Positions 28,648-37,909 are shown, numbered from the stretch's first letter. The stretch: DNA of 64,000 nucleotides from Aquabacterium sp. (GCA_030654395.1 JAURXM010000031.1:62001-126000); one strand, 5' to 3'. A program made the numbers and translations. The notes: generated by a model from the letters alone, not told the origin.

Positions 28648-28922
28648 GTGAACCGTTCAGGGGGGCCTGCATTTGTAGTTGTGTGCTTGATCTATAGCGT
28701 GAGCTTAAGTTCCTTGGGGTTTCCAAGGCAAGCGTAACGCGAAGTGTATGGGTTTGGTTTTGCCGATCATGGCGCAATCGACCTATGAATACCCTGTCTT
28801 GGGCAAATAGGTGCCAATTCGGTCCAACAAAACTGGCCAAATTTATGCATGATGGTGATCAGTGACCTGTGCTGTACCGCAGAGGGCACCTTCCTTAAAC
28901 CGATTTAACGGAGGACGGCGCC
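28648..28922. promoter_or_regulatory. Divergent intergenic region between epsF and the 28923 gene
   Basis: This region must carry the promoter of the epsF-epsG operon on the minus strand. An inverted repeat CCTTGG-GGTTT-CCAAGG is at 28712-28728. GGAGG (28911-28915) precedes the plus-strand gene. I see no clear -35/-10 pair. Confidence 0.45.
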
Positions 28923-29438
28923 ATGAACTGGTTTGACAACGTTTCGTCAGACAGCGATCAACCGATCGCCCCAGCTTGTTTGTACCAAGGGCACTGGCGA
29001 CACCGCATGCACGCCTATGGCGAGTTGCTGCTGTGTCGCGTGGTGATTGATGTGGTCGATCCGCGGGTGGTTGCCGCCCAGGTGATCGAGCATGGCTTGA
29101 TCGAAGACCTCGATGACGGCGCACTGGAGGCGCTCAATCAGGTGATGTTGGCCCAAGAGGTGCACCAGCGGCCATCTGAATGGGGGCTGACCGAATGCGC
29201 CATGCTGCCGACTTGGGCCACGCCCACTTTCAGCGAAAGCCAAGTCCAAGAGATGGAGCGCATTCAGGACTACTTGAACGACGCATCGGACGAGTCGTTT
29301 GAATCGGTGCTGGCGTTGCGGGATCAGTTCCTGCAGGGCATTTGCATGACCTATGACGATGTCAATCGGGCGATGCGCCAACCCTATGAGCATGGCATGG
29401 GGCCGCCGCGCAAGGGTGGGCGGGTCTTGTCCAGCTGA
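28923..29438 (+). CDS. Hypothetical protein
   Basis: A 171-residue, acidic, soluble protein (MNWFDNVSSDSDQPIA...) that I do not recognise. No signal peptide, membrane helix or catalytic motif is visible. The middle is helical and rich in Glu, Gln and Leu (e.g. LDDGALEALNQVMLAQEVHQ) and the C-terminus ends in a Gly/Arg-rich tail. A canonical GGAGG lies eight bases before ATG and codon use matches the neighbours, so it is very likely real. It stands between the exopolysaccharide locus and stress-type genes, so it may be a small cytoplasmic regulator or stress protein, but this is only context. Confidence 0.65.
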   Translation: MNWFDNVSSDSDQPIAPACLYQGHWRHRMHAYGELLLCRVVIDVVDPRVVAAQVIEHGLIEDLDDGALEALNQVMLAQEVHQRPSEWGLTECAMLPTWATPTFSESQVQEMERIQDYLNDASDESFESVLALRDQFLQGICMTYDDVNRAMRQPYEHGMGPPRKGGRVLSS

Positions 29439-29595
29439 TCCATGTCGGGCCATTGCGCCTTCACGGTCTGAAACGGCGGTGCATTCGTATCCGGTCTCGA
29501 CCGGCAGCAATTGCGATTTGTCAATGCGCTGTCCTGCGCGATCCTTAGCATGGTATCCACGGCTTTTGACGAGCCTATATCTGGAGGATCAAGCC

Positions 29596-30054
29596 ATGGA
29601 CAAGGTCTGGATACTGGTGTCGGACGCGGCACGTGCGCGCATCTTTGCGCAAGAGGCGGGCGAGCGTGGGCTGGTTGAGCTCGCCGGTTTTGTGTACCCC
29701 GTCCCGCGCCGATCCGCGACGAACGGTGGCGGCGCTCACAGGGCGACGTTGACCAAGGGACATGGCCGCACGGGGCACGCGGGGACGCAGCTGGAGCCTG
29801 AGACTGACTTGCACGCCAAGGCGCGCAGCAGTTTTGCGCGGCAACTCGCGGACTACCTCAACACAGGTGCGTCGGAGCACCGGTGTGATGCCATCGAGCT
29901 CATCGCCACGGGCCCCATGCTTCATGAAATCAAGGCAGGCCTGAGCGCATCAGCCAGCAAGATGTTGCGGCATTGCGTTGCGCGCGATTTGACGCATTAC
30001 ACCGGGCGGGAGCTGCATGAGCGTGTGGAGCAGGCCCTGCAATTGCCCGCTTGA
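29596..30054 (+). CDS. Host attachment family protein
   Basis: A 152-residue protein of the bacterial host-attachment family (originally described in Agrobacterium as needed for attachment to host cells). The start is ATG 29596 with GGAGG at 29583-29587, giving MDKVWILVSDAARARIFAQE, the family's N-terminal signature (a VVADAARARIF-like strand and helix). The rest contains ARSSFARQLADYLN and IELIATGPMLHEIKAGLS. The fold is thought to be RNase H/eRF1-like. It has no signal peptide, so it acts in the cytoplasm. The next gene encodes a universal stress protein, suggesting a stress rather than an attachment role here. Confidence 0.85.
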   Translation: MDKVWILVSDAARARIFAQEAGERGLVELAGFVYPVPRRSATNGGGAHRATLTKGHGRTGHAGTQLEPETDLHAKARSSFARQLADYLNTGASEHRCDAIELIATGPMLHEIKAGLSASASKMLRHCVARDLTHYTGRELHERVEQALQLPA

Positions 30055-30080
30055 GTTCAACATCTCCAAAGGGGTACGAC

Positions 30081-30521
30081 ATGTTCAAAGTGCTGATAGC
30101 GGTGGATGGGTCTGAATCGGCCAGCCGTGCCATTGCGGCGGTTGGCAAGATGGCCAAGTCGATGAATGGCTTGGAGGCAGTGCTGCTGTGCGTCCGTACG
30201 GGCGCTGTGCTTGACCCGCTGTTTGCGATGGACTACGCGGAAACCACGGTCCGCCAGCTCGATGCGGATCAGGAGCGCGAGCAGACCGCCGCGCTAGACA
30301 ATGCCACCGCCCATGCCAAAGGGAGTGGGCTGCGTATCGGGGCAACCGTGCGGGCGTATGGCGCCATCCCAAGCGAAATCTTGCGCGTTGCCAAAGAGCA
30401 TGCTGTCGATCAGATCGCCATGGGGACGCATGGTCGCGGGGCGTTGGGCAACTTGCTATTGGGGTCTGTTGCGCAGAAGGTGATCCACCAGTCCGAGTTG
30501 CCGGTGTTGCTGGTGAGGTAA
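30081..30521 (+). CDS. Universal stress protein family (UspA-like)
   Basis: A 146-residue single-domain UspA-type protein. From ATG 30081, preceded by AAGGGG, it reads MFKVLIAVDGSESASRAI; the ATP-binding motif is visible near the end as MGTHGRGALGNLLLGSVAQKVIHQS (the G-2x-G-9x-G(S/T) pattern), so it probably binds ATP. It follows the host-attachment gene after 26 bases and likely shares its transcript. Confidence 0.93.
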   Translation: MFKVLIAVDGSESASRAIAAVGKMAKSMNGLEAVLLCVRTGAVLDPLFAMDYAETTVRQLDADQEREQTAALDNATAHAKGSGLRIGATVRAYGAIPSEILRVAKEHAVDQIAMGTHGRGALGNLLLGSVAQKVIHQSELPVLLVR

Positions 30522-30543
30522 GCCTTGGCTGTACATTGGGGGC

Positions 30544-30894
30544 ATGACAGATACCCTCCACCAACTTGCGCAGCGCTTAGATCAGTTCGCTCAGGAGCGG
30601 GACTGGAAACAGTTCCACTCACCTAAAAACTTGGCATCGGCCTTGGTGGTCGAGGCTGGCGAGTTGCTGGAGCACTTCCAGTGGTTGACCGAGGCACAAA
30701 GCCACAGCTTGGACGCCGAGAAGAAGCAGGCCGTGGCCTTTGAGATGGCAGATGTGCTGCTGTATTTGGTGCAGATGTCATCGGTCATGGGCATCGACCT
30801 GATGGATGCCGCGCAGCGCAAGATGGTGATCAATGCGGAGCGGTTTCCGGTTGAGGTTGGCACGGGCAGCAGCAAGAAATGCGATGAGGCGTGA
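30544..30894 (+). CDS. MazG-like nucleotide pyrophosphohydrolase
   Basis: A 116-residue all-alpha NTP pyrophosphatase of the MazG-like/RS21-C6 (dCTPase) type, which removes noncanonical or excess nucleoside triphosphates. The metal-binding motifs are EAGELLEHFQWL (ExxE-type) and EMADVLLYLVQM (ExxD). Length is normal for a single-domain member. It ends ~100 bases before the restriction-modification operon and is not part of it. Confidence 0.9.
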   Translation: MTDTLHQLAQRLDQFAQERDWKQFHSPKNLASALVVEAGELLEHFQWLTEAQSHSLDAEKKQAVAFEMADVLLYLVQMSSVMGIDLMDAAQRKMVINAERFPVEVGTGSSKKCDEA

Positions 30895-30939
30895 GGGCGC
30901 GTTGATCGAGGCTGGTTGGCCCGCGGATCGCACCAGACA

Positions 30940-30985
30940 CTGTTATTTATAACAGGGGGACAAATACCGGACAAAATGTCCGGTA
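30940..30985. promoter_or_regulatory. Two palindromes in the promoter of the restriction-modification operon
   Basis: CTGTTAT-TT-ATAACAG is a perfect 7-bp inverted repeat at 30940-30955, and TACCGGACA-AAA-TGTCCGGTA is a perfect 9-bp inverted repeat at 30965-30985, ending 12 bases before the methyltransferase ATG. The inner half-sites GGACA and TGTCC with a 3-base spacer match, as I recall, the regulatory site bound by the N-terminal helix-turn-helix of SsoII-type C5 methyltransferases, so autorepression by the methyltransferase is likely. Confidence 0.75.
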
Positions 30986-30997
30986 CTATCCCCTCCA

Positions 30998-32266
30998 ATG
31001 AATGCGCTATCAACAACTCTGAACGACACCGCTGTGCTGGAGTACCTCGCCGCAGCCCGCCAACACCATTCGCAAGCTGCTGTTGCCAAGCACCTTGGGG
31101 TCAGCGAACGACAGGTTCGCCGTTGGGAGGCCAACGAGTCCCATCCGCCTCAATATATGAGCATGGCGCTGCAACGGCTGTTGCCATTTCATCCGGTGAT
31201 TGACTCTGATGCCGACTTCAAGTTCATCGACTTATTTGCGGGTATCGGGGGCATCCGGCTTGCGTTCGAGGCCATCGGTGGCGAATGTGTTTTCACCAGC
31301 GAATGGGACAGCTACGCACAGCGCACGTACATGGCCAATTTTGGTGGCCGAGATCCGCTTAATGGGGATATTACGCAAATCTCTGCTGACGATATACCTG
31401 ACCATGATGTTCTGCTTGGAGGGTTTCCTTGCCAGCCATTTTCAATTGCAGGGGTCTCCAAAAAGAATGCATTAGGCCGAGCGCACGGTTTTGCAGATGA
31501 AACGCAAGGCACCTTATTTTTTGACGTGGCGCGCATCATTGCGGTGAAGCGACCAAAGGCCTTCATGCTGGAAAATGTCAAAAATTTGCAGTCCCACGAT
31601 AAGGGCCGTACTTTTGAGGTCATTTTGCGCACCCTGCGTGAAGAGTTGGGGTATCAGGTATTTCACAAGGTGATTGATGGCGCTCATTTTGTGCCGCAGC
31701 ACAGAGAACGCATCATCATTGTCGGATTTCGTGATCCCGTTGATTTTGACTGGGATATGGTTGATTTGCCCTCAAAAGGAGCCCATACGCTCGGGGAAAT
31801 CATTCATAAAAAAACAGCCGAACCGTGGATTGAATCGGATAGCGTTAGTTACTACGACCATGCAAAGCGCAAAGTGCTTGATAAGTACACATTGACAGAT
31901 AATTTGTGGTTGTACCTTCAAAACTACAAGAAAAAACATGCGGCTGCGGGTAATGGTTTTGGTTTTGGTTTGGTGACGCCCGACAGTGTGACGAGAACAC
32001 TATCGGCCCGCTACTATAAAGACGGCTCAGAAATATTGTTTAGTCAAGGAGCAAAGAAGAACCCACGTCGCCTGACGCCACGTGAATGTGCTCGGTTGAT
32101 GGGTTTCCCAGATTCGTTTAAAATACCAGTGTCTGATACGCGGGCGTACAAGCAGTTTGGTAATTCTGTCGTTGTGCCTGTTATGACAGCGGTTGCCCAA
32201 GGCATGCAACCATTTATTGTCGAGTCAGTGCAAAATAAATGTGTTCCTGTTCGTCGTAGGGCCTAA
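30998..32266 (+). CDS. DNA (cytosine-5) methyltransferase of a type II restriction-modification system
   Basis: A 422-residue C5 methyltransferase. The first ~65 residues are a helix-turn-helix ([20 protein letters not shown]), as in SsoII/EcoRII-type enzymes that also repress their own operon. Then motif [20 protein letters not shown] (~75-93), catalytic motif [13 protein letters not shown] (~145-155, the Cys-Pro pair), motif [10 protein letters not shown] (~190), motif [15 protein letters not shown] (~235) and motif [13 protein letters not shown] (~386). The target-recognition region lies between ~260 and 380. The recognition site cannot be read, but the MvaI/BcnI-type partner nuclease suggests CCWGG, CCSGG or CCNGG. 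From the middle of this gene the DNA becomes AT-rich compared with the surroundings. Confidence 0.93.
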   Translation: MNALSTTLNDTAVLEYLAAARQHHSQAAVAKHLGVSERQVRRWEANESHPPQYMSMALQRLLPFHPVIDSDADFKFIDLFAGIGGIRLAFEAIGGECVFTSEWDSYAQRTYMANFGGRDPLNGDITQISADDIPDHDVLLGGFPCQPFSIAGVSKKNALGRAHGFADETQGTLFFDVARIIAVKRPKAFMLENVKNLQSHDKGRTFEVILRTLREELGYQVFHKVIDGAHFVPQHRERIIIVGFRDPVDFDWDMVDLPSKGAHTLGEIIHKKTAEPWIESDSVSYYDHAKRKVLDKYTLTDNLWLYLQNYKKKHAAAGNGFGFGLVTPDSVTRTLSARYYKDGSEILFSQGAKKNPRRLTPRECARLMGFPDSFKIPVSDTRAYKQFGNSVVVPVMTAVAQGMQPFIVESVQNKCVPVRRRA

Positions 32267-32282
32267 TAGCATGGAGACTCAT

Positions 32283-32567
32283 ATGCAAACAAAGGTGCGT
32301 ATACCAAATCTGCCCAATAAATCATTTTTCGCAATGAATAAATGGTTCAGTCAGATGTATTTGGCTGGGTTCCTTTATCACCCTGATGATGCGGCAGAGG
32401 ACATCGTCAGTATGATAGGTGAGCCTATTTTTACCGCCGAGGAGTGCATCGAGCTTAATAAGGCGGTAGGTCTTATGTTTGAATATCACGGTGATAAATT
32501 ATATGACGTCGGATTGAAATACATGCACAAGGCGTTGGAGATTAAGCCGGATTACTTGGATGTGTAG
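32283..32567 (+). CDS. Small protein inside the restriction-modification operon
   Basis: A 94-residue acidic protein I do not recognise. ATG 32283 is preceded by GGAG at 7 bases spacing; a slightly upstream ATG at 32271 is the alternative. It has no signal peptide or obvious DNA-binding motif; the C-terminal half is helical (AEECIELNKAVGLMFEYHGDKLYDVGLKYMHKALEI) and may form a short TPR-like hairpin. It is separated by 16 bases from the methyltransferase and by 3 from the nuclease gene, so it is part of the operon. Possible roles are a control, accessory or chaperone protein for the nuclease. The function is unknown. Confidence 0.75.
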   Translation: MQTKVRIPNLPNKSFFAMNKWFSQMYLAGFLYHPDDAAEDIVSMIGEPIFTAEECIELNKAVGLMFEYHGDKLYDVGLKYMHKALEIKPDYLDV

Positions 32568-32570
32568 TCT

Positions 32571-33878
32571 ATGTCGATGACATTTCAAAATACAGCACAA
32601 CTGCTCGCACGTTTTATGGAAATGGGTGCGGAGCGTGTGTTCTGTAAACGCTTGGCTGAGAATGACAATTCAAAACAGCAAATATATTTAGGGGGCAATT
32701 TCGAAGTGCTTTCTTTTTTCCCTCATGGGGAAATTACGGCATTTCCGGATCTGAAATACCCAAATTTCAAAGCACCGCTTGATCTATATTGGGTAGATGC
32801 CGAAAACACCGAGCAAGCTGTTGGTGCGCAGTTAATTCTTTACCCTGCCTATCCAGAGGTAAGGCTTTCCGGTTTTCTAAACGGATGCCATACCGCACCA
32901 ACTGAACACCTTCAAAAGATACCCAAAGAACAACGACGCGGCATAGACGGCCGTGTTTTAATTTTTGGAACAACGAGCGACAAGCGGACCTTAGTCTGCC
33001 TTGCTCCTGCCAATAGTCCGTTGGCAGCTGAGATTTTGAAGAAGTTTTCTGAGTCACTGCCGAATGGTCTATTTCTTGAATTAACTCTGGCGGTTGACTC
33101 AGATCAAAATAAGGAAAATGTATTGATGGCTCTTCGACGAATTCATGCCGCTGGATTTCATGAGTCATGTCGGAGAAACAATAAAGGTGAACTCATACCC
33201 TATAAAGCATCCAATGGTGGTGGATATACGCTTGAAGCCTTGTTGGGAATTACGCCAAACGGAAAATCAGAACCCGACTATTTAGGGTGGGAAATCAAAG
33301 GGCACAGTTCAAATCGTGTCACATTAATGACTCCGGAGCCTAATGGTGGATTTTATGGTGAACGTGGGGCAAAAGAATTTGTTGAGCGTTATGGCCATGA
33401 AGTAAAAGAAGGTGGCATGTATTTCACTGGCGGACATAAAATTGGCAAGCCTTGTGTGAAAACTGGAATGACTTTACAAGTATCTGGATTTGACCCACTA
33501 AACCCGAGTCGGTTTGATGTAAGCGGTTCGGTTAACCTTGTTGACTCAGAAGGAAATGAAGCCGCGTCATGGGCTTTCGCACAGTTGTTGATGCACTGGA
33601 ATCGCAAGCACGCCTTTGCAGCATATGTCCGGTATACCGCGCAAAAAATACCCATTGCGTACCGGTATGACACGCCTGTTCTGATGGGTGAACACACCAA
33701 TTTCAATAAATATTTGAATGCGCTATGTTCTGGTGCCATTATATTTGACCCAGGCACAAAAGTGATGAATGCGAGAACTTCGAAATCAACAGTGAAGGCA
33801 CGAAGTCAGTTTAGAATTAACACCAAGGATCTTGGTTTGTTGTACCAGAAACTCACGGAAGAAAAAATATCTGAGTGA
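32571..33878 (+). CDS. MvaI/BcnI-type restriction endonuclease
   Basis: A 435-residue protein whose C-terminal half matches MvaI/BcnI nucleases, which have a MutH-like fold and cut as monomers. The core GGGYTLEALLGI is followed by EPDYLGWEIKGHS, giving Asp236-x4-Glu241-x-Lys243, the same spacing as the catalytic D-x4-E-x-K of MvaI, and then VTLMTPEPNGGFYGERG. MvaI itself is only about 246 residues; here about 200 N-terminal residues of unknown function are added. It is adjacent to a C5 methyltransferase in an AT-rich block. The expected target is CCWGG or CCSGG (inference from the family). Confidence 0.87.
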   Translation: MSMTFQNTAQLLARFMEMGAERVFCKRLAENDNSKQQIYLGGNFEVLSFFPHGEITAFPDLKYPNFKAPLDLYWVDAENTEQAVGAQLILYPAYPEVRLSGFLNGCHTAPTEHLQKIPKEQRRGIDGRVLIFGTTSDKRTLVCLAPANSPLAAEILKKFSESLPNGLFLELTLAVDSDQNKENVLMALRRIHAAGFHESCRRNNKGELIPYKASNGGGYTLEALLGITPNGKSEPDYLGWEIKGHSSNRVTLMTPEPNGGFYGERGAKEFVERYGHEVKEGGMYFTGGHKIGKPCVKTGMTLQVSGFDPLNPSRFDVSGSVNLVDSEGNEAASWAFAQLLMHWNRKHAFAAYVRYTAQKIPIAYRYDTPVLMGEHTNFNKYLNALCSGAIIFDPGTKVMNARTSKSTVKARSQFRINTKDLGLLYQKLTEEKISE

Positions 33879-33879
33879 A

Positions 33880-33919
33880 GCTCATTTGCAGACACATTGT
33901 GTGAGTGCAGTCATTGAGC
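33880..33919 (+). terminator. Weak terminator-like inverted repeat after the nuclease gene
   Basis: Nested complementary segments GCTCA/TGAGC (33880-33884, 33915-33919), TGCA/TGCA and ACACA/TGTGT (33892-33896, 33898-33902) could fold into an imperfect hairpin right after the nuclease stop. No T-tract follows, so termination is uncertain. Confidence 0.35.
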
Positions 33920-33962
33920 CCCCTCAAAGCGGCTAAAGTCCCCCCGTACTAAAGTGCAGTCC

Positions 33963-34004
33963 GCTTGTCCGTTTCGACAAGCCCATCGCATTTCACAATG
34001 CGAT
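33963..34004 (+). promoter_or_regulatory. Two tandem hairpins in the leader of the ribonucleotide reductase gene
   Basis: GCTTGTC/GACAAGC (33963-33969, 33976-33982, loop 6) is followed two bases later by ATCGCATT/AATGCGAT (33985-33992, 33997-34004, loop 4). Both stems are perfect and end 26 bases before the ATG. No cobalamin-riboswitch box was seen in the short leader, nor an NrdR-type box. Confidence 0.5.
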
Positions 34005-34030
34005 GCATCCCATCCGAAAAGCTATTCCCC

Positions 34031-36544
34031 ATGACCCAAACCACCGATTTTGCCGCGCTCCCTCCTCAAGAAGCATCCGTTGATGTCCTGCTGGAGAAGT
34101 ACGCAGAACCTGGCGAGACCACCGTAGATGACATCCGCCGCCGTGTCGCGCGCGGCTTGGCCGCTGTTGAGAAGACCCCAGAGGCCCGCCAGCAGTGGGA
34201 GGAAACCTTCTTTCAAGCCCAAACCAATTTGGGCGTGATCATGGGCGGGCGCATCAATGCCGCCGCTGGCTTGGCCGATACCGCCGCCACCTTGATCAAC
34301 TGTTTTGTGCAGCCCGTGGGCGACGCCATGGTGGGCACAAGCGGTGAGGTCGGCATCATGGACGCGGCCTCACAAGCGGCTGAGACGATGCGCCGTGGCG
34401 GTGGCGTGGGCTACAACTTCAGCCACATCCGCCCCAAGGGTGGTTGGGTCAAAAAGACCAATTCGCGTGCTTCAGGCCCGGTCAGCTTCATGAAGGTGTT
34501 TGACCAGGTTTGCCAGACGGTTGAATCCGCAGGGGCCCGCCGTGGCGCGCAGATGGGTGTGCTGGACGTTTCGCACCCTGATATTGAAGACTTCATTGTC
34601 GCCAAGCGCACACCGGGCACGCTGAACAACTTCAACGTGTCCGTGGGCATCGTCAAGGGCTTCATGGACGCTTTGGGCGCCGATGGCGACTGGGAGCTGG
34701 TGCACGAAAGCCAGCCGCACCCCGAGATGCCCAATACCTTCCAGCGCGAAGACGGGTTGTGGGTCTACAAGGTGGTCAAGGCTGCCGACGTGTGGGCCAT
34801 GATCATGAAGTCGACCTACGATTTCGCTGAACCGGGCGTGCTGTTCTTGGACCGCATCAACGAAGAAAACAACCTCGTTTATTGCGAAACCATTGAGGCC
34901 ACCAACCCTTGCGGCGAGCAAGCTTTGCCGCCCTATGGCTGCTGTGACTTGGGGTCGATCAATTTGGTCAGCCACGTTCGCAACGCCTTCAAGCCTGATG
35001 CCCGCTTTGACTTTGCCTCGTTTGAGCAAAGCGTGGCGGTGGCCGTGCGCATGCTCGACAACGTGCTGGACGCCACCGTGTGGCCACTGCCAGAGCAAGG
35101 CACTGAAGCCGCTGCCAAACGCCGCATTGGCTTGGGCTTTTTGGGCTTGGGTGATGCCTTGGTGATGCTGGGCCTGCGTTACGACCAAGCTGCTGGGCGT
35201 GAAATGGCATCGGCCATCTCTGCCGCTATGCGCAATGCGTCGTACTACGCGTCGGTCGATCTGGCCAAGGAGCGCGGCCCCTTCCCGCTGTTCAACGCAA
35301 CCAAATACCTCAACACCGGCTTGTTTGCCAAGCGCCTGCCTGAGAAGCTGCGCACCGCGATCCGCAAGCATGGTCTGCGCAACTCGCATCTGATGTCGAT
35401 TGCGCCCACGGGCACCATCACGCTGGCTTTTGCTGACAATGCCACCAACGGCATTGAGCCTGCCTTCTCGTGGACGTACAACCGCAAAAAGCGCATGCCG
35501 GATGGCACCAGCCGCATTTACCCGGTTGAAGACCACGCTTACCGCGTCTACCTGAGCCAAGGCGGGGACGCCAATGCGTTGCCTGAGGCGTTTGTATCGG
35601 CGCAAAGCATGTCGGCCATTGCCCACGTGGAGATGGTGGCCGCTGTGGCCCCTTACATCGACGCGGCGATCTCGAAAACGATCAACGTCCCGGCTGATTA
35701 CCCGTTTGCTGATTTCTCGGACTTGTATTTGCAGGCCCACCGGATGGGCTTGAAGGGCATCACGACTTACCGCCCGAACGCCACGTTGGGCGCTGTGCTG
35801 TCGGTCGATACCCCTGCCGTTGCAGCGCCAGAGGCCACCATGACCGCCACGGGTCGCCATGAGGACGATCCACTGCGCAAGCAGTTTGACTCGCGTCCGC
35901 TGGGCGACTTGGAGGGCGTGACGTCCAAGGTCGAGTACATGACCTTTGAGGGCAAGCGTTCGATCTACGTCACCGTCAACTTCTTGCGTGTGCAAGGCAC
36001 CGTGGGCGGCAAGGACGTGACGATCGAGCGCCCGATTGAGTTCTTCATCCCCGGCGGGCAAACCACCGACGGCCAGCAATGGATCACGTCGAGCATGCGT
36101 TTGCTGTCGATGGTGGGCCAGTCTGGCGGCTCTGTGGCCAAGGCTGTGGCCAGCATGCGCAAAGTGGTGTGGGACAAGGGCCCTGTGCGCTTTGGCAGCG
36201 TCGAGCGTGAAGATGGCACCGTGGCGCCACGCTTTCATGACTCCGATGTGGCGGCCATTGGCTTTGCCTTGCAGCAAATCTTGTTCAAACGCGGCTTCTT
36301 GGACGCCTTGGGCAACCCGGTGCCGGTGTTGGCTTTGGCGACCCGGCTGCAACGCCGCGATGCCGAGTTTGGCTTGGTTACCTCAGCCAAGAGCGAGGAC
36401 GATCAGCAAGACGAGCCGATCAACCGCAGCACGCTGGCACCGAACTCAGGCAAAAAATGCACCGAGTGCGGCGCCCACGAGATGCACAAGGTGGACGGCT
36501 GCCTGAAGTGCTCTAACTGCGGCGCCATTGGCAGCTGCGGTTAA
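34031..36544 (+). CDS. nrdJ: Adenosylcobalamin-dependent ribonucleotide reductase (class II)
   Basis: A 837-residue class II reductase that makes deoxyribonucleotides with a coenzyme B12 radical and works with or without oxygen. The start taken is ATG 34031 ([12 protein letters not shown]). The N-terminal active-site cysteine is in [12 protein letters not shown], followed by [16 protein letters not shown]; the catalytic motif [21 protein letters not shown] and the phosphate-binding [10 protein letters not shown] are present. A C-terminal zinc-ribbon tail ([21 protein letters not shown]) carries the redox cysteines. The region after ~610 is the TSCPD-type domain. It is convergent with hflX (six bases apart). 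Confidence 0.93.
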   Translation: MTQTTDFAALPPQEASVDVLLEKYAEPGETTVDDIRRRVARGLAAVEKTPEARQQWEETFFQAQTNLGVIMGGRINAAAGLADTAATLINCFVQPVGDAMVGTSGEVGIMDAASQAAETMRRGGGVGYNFSHIRPKGGWVKKTNSRASGPVSFMKVFDQVCQTVESAGARRGAQMGVLDVSHPDIEDFIVAKRTPGTLNNFNVSVGIVKGFMDALGADGDWELVHESQPHPEMPNTFQREDGLWVYKVVKAADVWAMIMKSTYDFAEPGVLFLDRINEENNLVYCETIEATNPCGEQALPPYGCCDLGSINLVSHVRNAFKPDARFDFASFEQSVAVAVRMLDNVLDATVWPLPEQGTEAAAKRRIGLGFLGLGDALVMLGLRYDQAAGREMASAISAAMRNASYYASVDLAKERGPFPLFNATKYLNTGLFAKRLPEKLRTAIRKHGLRNSHLMSIAPTGTITLAFADNATNGIEPAFSWTYNRKKRMPDGTSRIYPVEDHAYRVYLSQGGDANALPEAFVSAQSMSAIAHVEMVAAVAPYIDAAISKTINVPADYPFADFSDLYLQAHRMGLKGITTYRPNATLGAVLSVDTPAVAAPEATMTATGRHEDDPLRKQFDSRPLGDLEGVTSKVEYMTFEGKRSIYVTVNFLRVQGTVGGKDVTIERPIEFFIPGGQTTDGQQWITSSMRLLSMVGQSGGSVAKAVASMRKVVWDKGPVRFGSVEREDGTVAPRFHDSDVAAIGFALQQILFKRGFLDALGNPVPVLALATRLQRRDAEFGLVTSAKSEDDQQDEPINRSTLAPNSGKKCTECGAHEMHKVDGCLKCSNCGAIGSCG

Positions 36545-36550
36545 CTTCAA

Positions 36551-37909
36551 TCAGGGCGCGGTGAACTGCGCCTGCAGTTTTTCCACGACGGCGGGCTCAC
36601 CCCGTACGTGGAAAATCGCCCCGTCTTCATTGGCGCTTTCTGACAGCACTTCGCAGCCTTCGTAGATGGCTTTGCGGAACTGCTGGGCTGACCAGGGCAG
36701 GAACAACTCGGCCTCGACCAGCTCTTCTTGGAAGACGCTCATGATCTGCTGATGCAGGCGGCTCACATCCTCTGGGTTGCGTGCGCTCATCACCACGCAG
36801 CCCGGATAGGCGGCCCGCAGAGATGCCTCGCATTCGGCTTGCGCGGCCTCGTCGCCCACAAAATCGATTTTGTTGAAGACGCGCAGGCGCGGCACGGCAT
36901 CGGCACCGATCTCGGCCAGCACGGTGTCGGTGACCTCTAACTGGCGCTCAAAGCCGGGGTCGCTGGCGTCGATCACGTGCAGCAGCAAGGAGGCGTCCAT
37001 CGCCTCTTCCAGCGTGGATTTGAACGACGCGACCAAACCGTGCGGCAAGTTCTTGATGAAGCCCACGGTGTCGCTGACCAGCACACGCGGCACGCCTTCA
37101 GGGTGCAGGGTGCGCACCGTGGTGTCGAGCGTGGCAAACAGCTTGTTGGCCACCAGCACATCGCTGCCGGTCAAGGCCCGCATCAAGGTGGATTTGCCCG
37201 CGTTGGTGTAGCCGACCAGCGTCACACTGGCCAGCCCTTGGTTGACTTGGCGGCGTGCGCGTTGGGTTTTGCGCTCGACCTCCATGGCCAAGATTTCTTT
37301 GTGCAGCTCAGCGATGCGGTCGCGGATTTTGCGGCGGTCCAGTTCGGTGTGTGATTCACCCGCGCCCCGTCCACCCACGCCGCTGCGCTGACGCCCCTGC
37401 GAGCCCGCCAGCTTGGCCGCTTCACGCAAGCGCGGGGCCATGTAGCCCAAGCGTGCGATTTCAACCTGCGCTTTGGCGGCCCGTGAGCGCGCGTTGCGGT
37501 GGAAGATCTCTAGGATGACCATCGTGCGGTCCATCACTTGGCAGCCCGCCTCGACCTCCAAGTTACGCGCTTGGGAGGGCGATATCTCGTGGTCGACCAA
37601 GATCAGTTCAATGTCGCCTGCACCGGCTTCCAGCAGGATCGGCACACCATCTTGGTCGACCGCACCGGCCTCGCCGCTGACGAAGCTGGCGATCTCTTGG
37701 CGCTTGCCCACGCCCAGATAGCCCGTGCGGTCAAAGCCCGCGCGTTTTTGCACGAAGGTGTGGACCACCTCGTAGCCCAATGTTTTGGCCAGCTCGCGCA
37801 ACTCGCATAACGAGGCCTCGAACTCCCGGTCACTGACGTTGGGTAACTGTACGGCGGCCATGACCGCGCGCATTAAGGGTTCTTCAACGACGACTTGAGT
37901 TTCAGGCAT
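36551..37909 (-). CDS. hflX: GTPase HflX
   Basis: A 452-residue ribosome-associated GTPase that splits stalled ribosomes after stress. The N-terminal HflX domain includes GYLGVGKRQE and VDHEISPSQARNLE, followed by a GxGGxGAGESHTELDRRKIRDRI-type linker (here GGRGAGESHTELDRR). The GTPase domain has the G1 motif GYTNAGKSTL, G3 DTVGFI and G4 NKID. In many Proteobacteria hflX follows hfq; here it stands alone, facing the reductase gene and downstream of selD. Confidence 0.94.
   Translation of the reverse strand: MPETQVVVEEPLMRAVMAAVQLPNVSDREFEASLCELRELAKTLGYEVVHTFVQKRAGFDRTGYLGVGKRQEIASFVSGEAGAVDQDGVPILLEAGAGDIELILVDHEISPSQARNLEVEAGCQVMDRTMVILEIFHRNARSRAAKAQVEIARLGYMAPRLREAAKLAGSQGRQRSGVGGRGAGESHTELDRRKIRDRIAELHKEILAMEVERKTQRARRQVNQGLASVTLVGYTNAGKSTLMRALTGSDVLVANKLFATLDTTVRTLHPEGVPRVLVSDTVGFIKNLPHGLVASFKSTLEEAMDASLLLHVIDASDPGFERQLEVTDTVLAEIGADAVPRLRVFNKIDFVGDEAAQAECEASLRAAYPGCVVMSARNPEDVSRLHQQIMSVFQEELVEAELFLPWSAQQFRKAIYEGCEVLSESANEDGAIFHVRGEPAVVEKLQAQFTAP

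Noticed and set aside
33879..34030. Cobalamin riboswitch before the B12-dependent reductase
   Set aside because: The leader is only ~150 bp and no B12-box-like sequence is visible, only two simple hairpins.
34472..36352. 626-codon minus-strand open frame within the ribonucleotide reductase gene
   Set aside because: A high-GC shadow frame; the plus strand encodes a complete class II reductase with all motifs.
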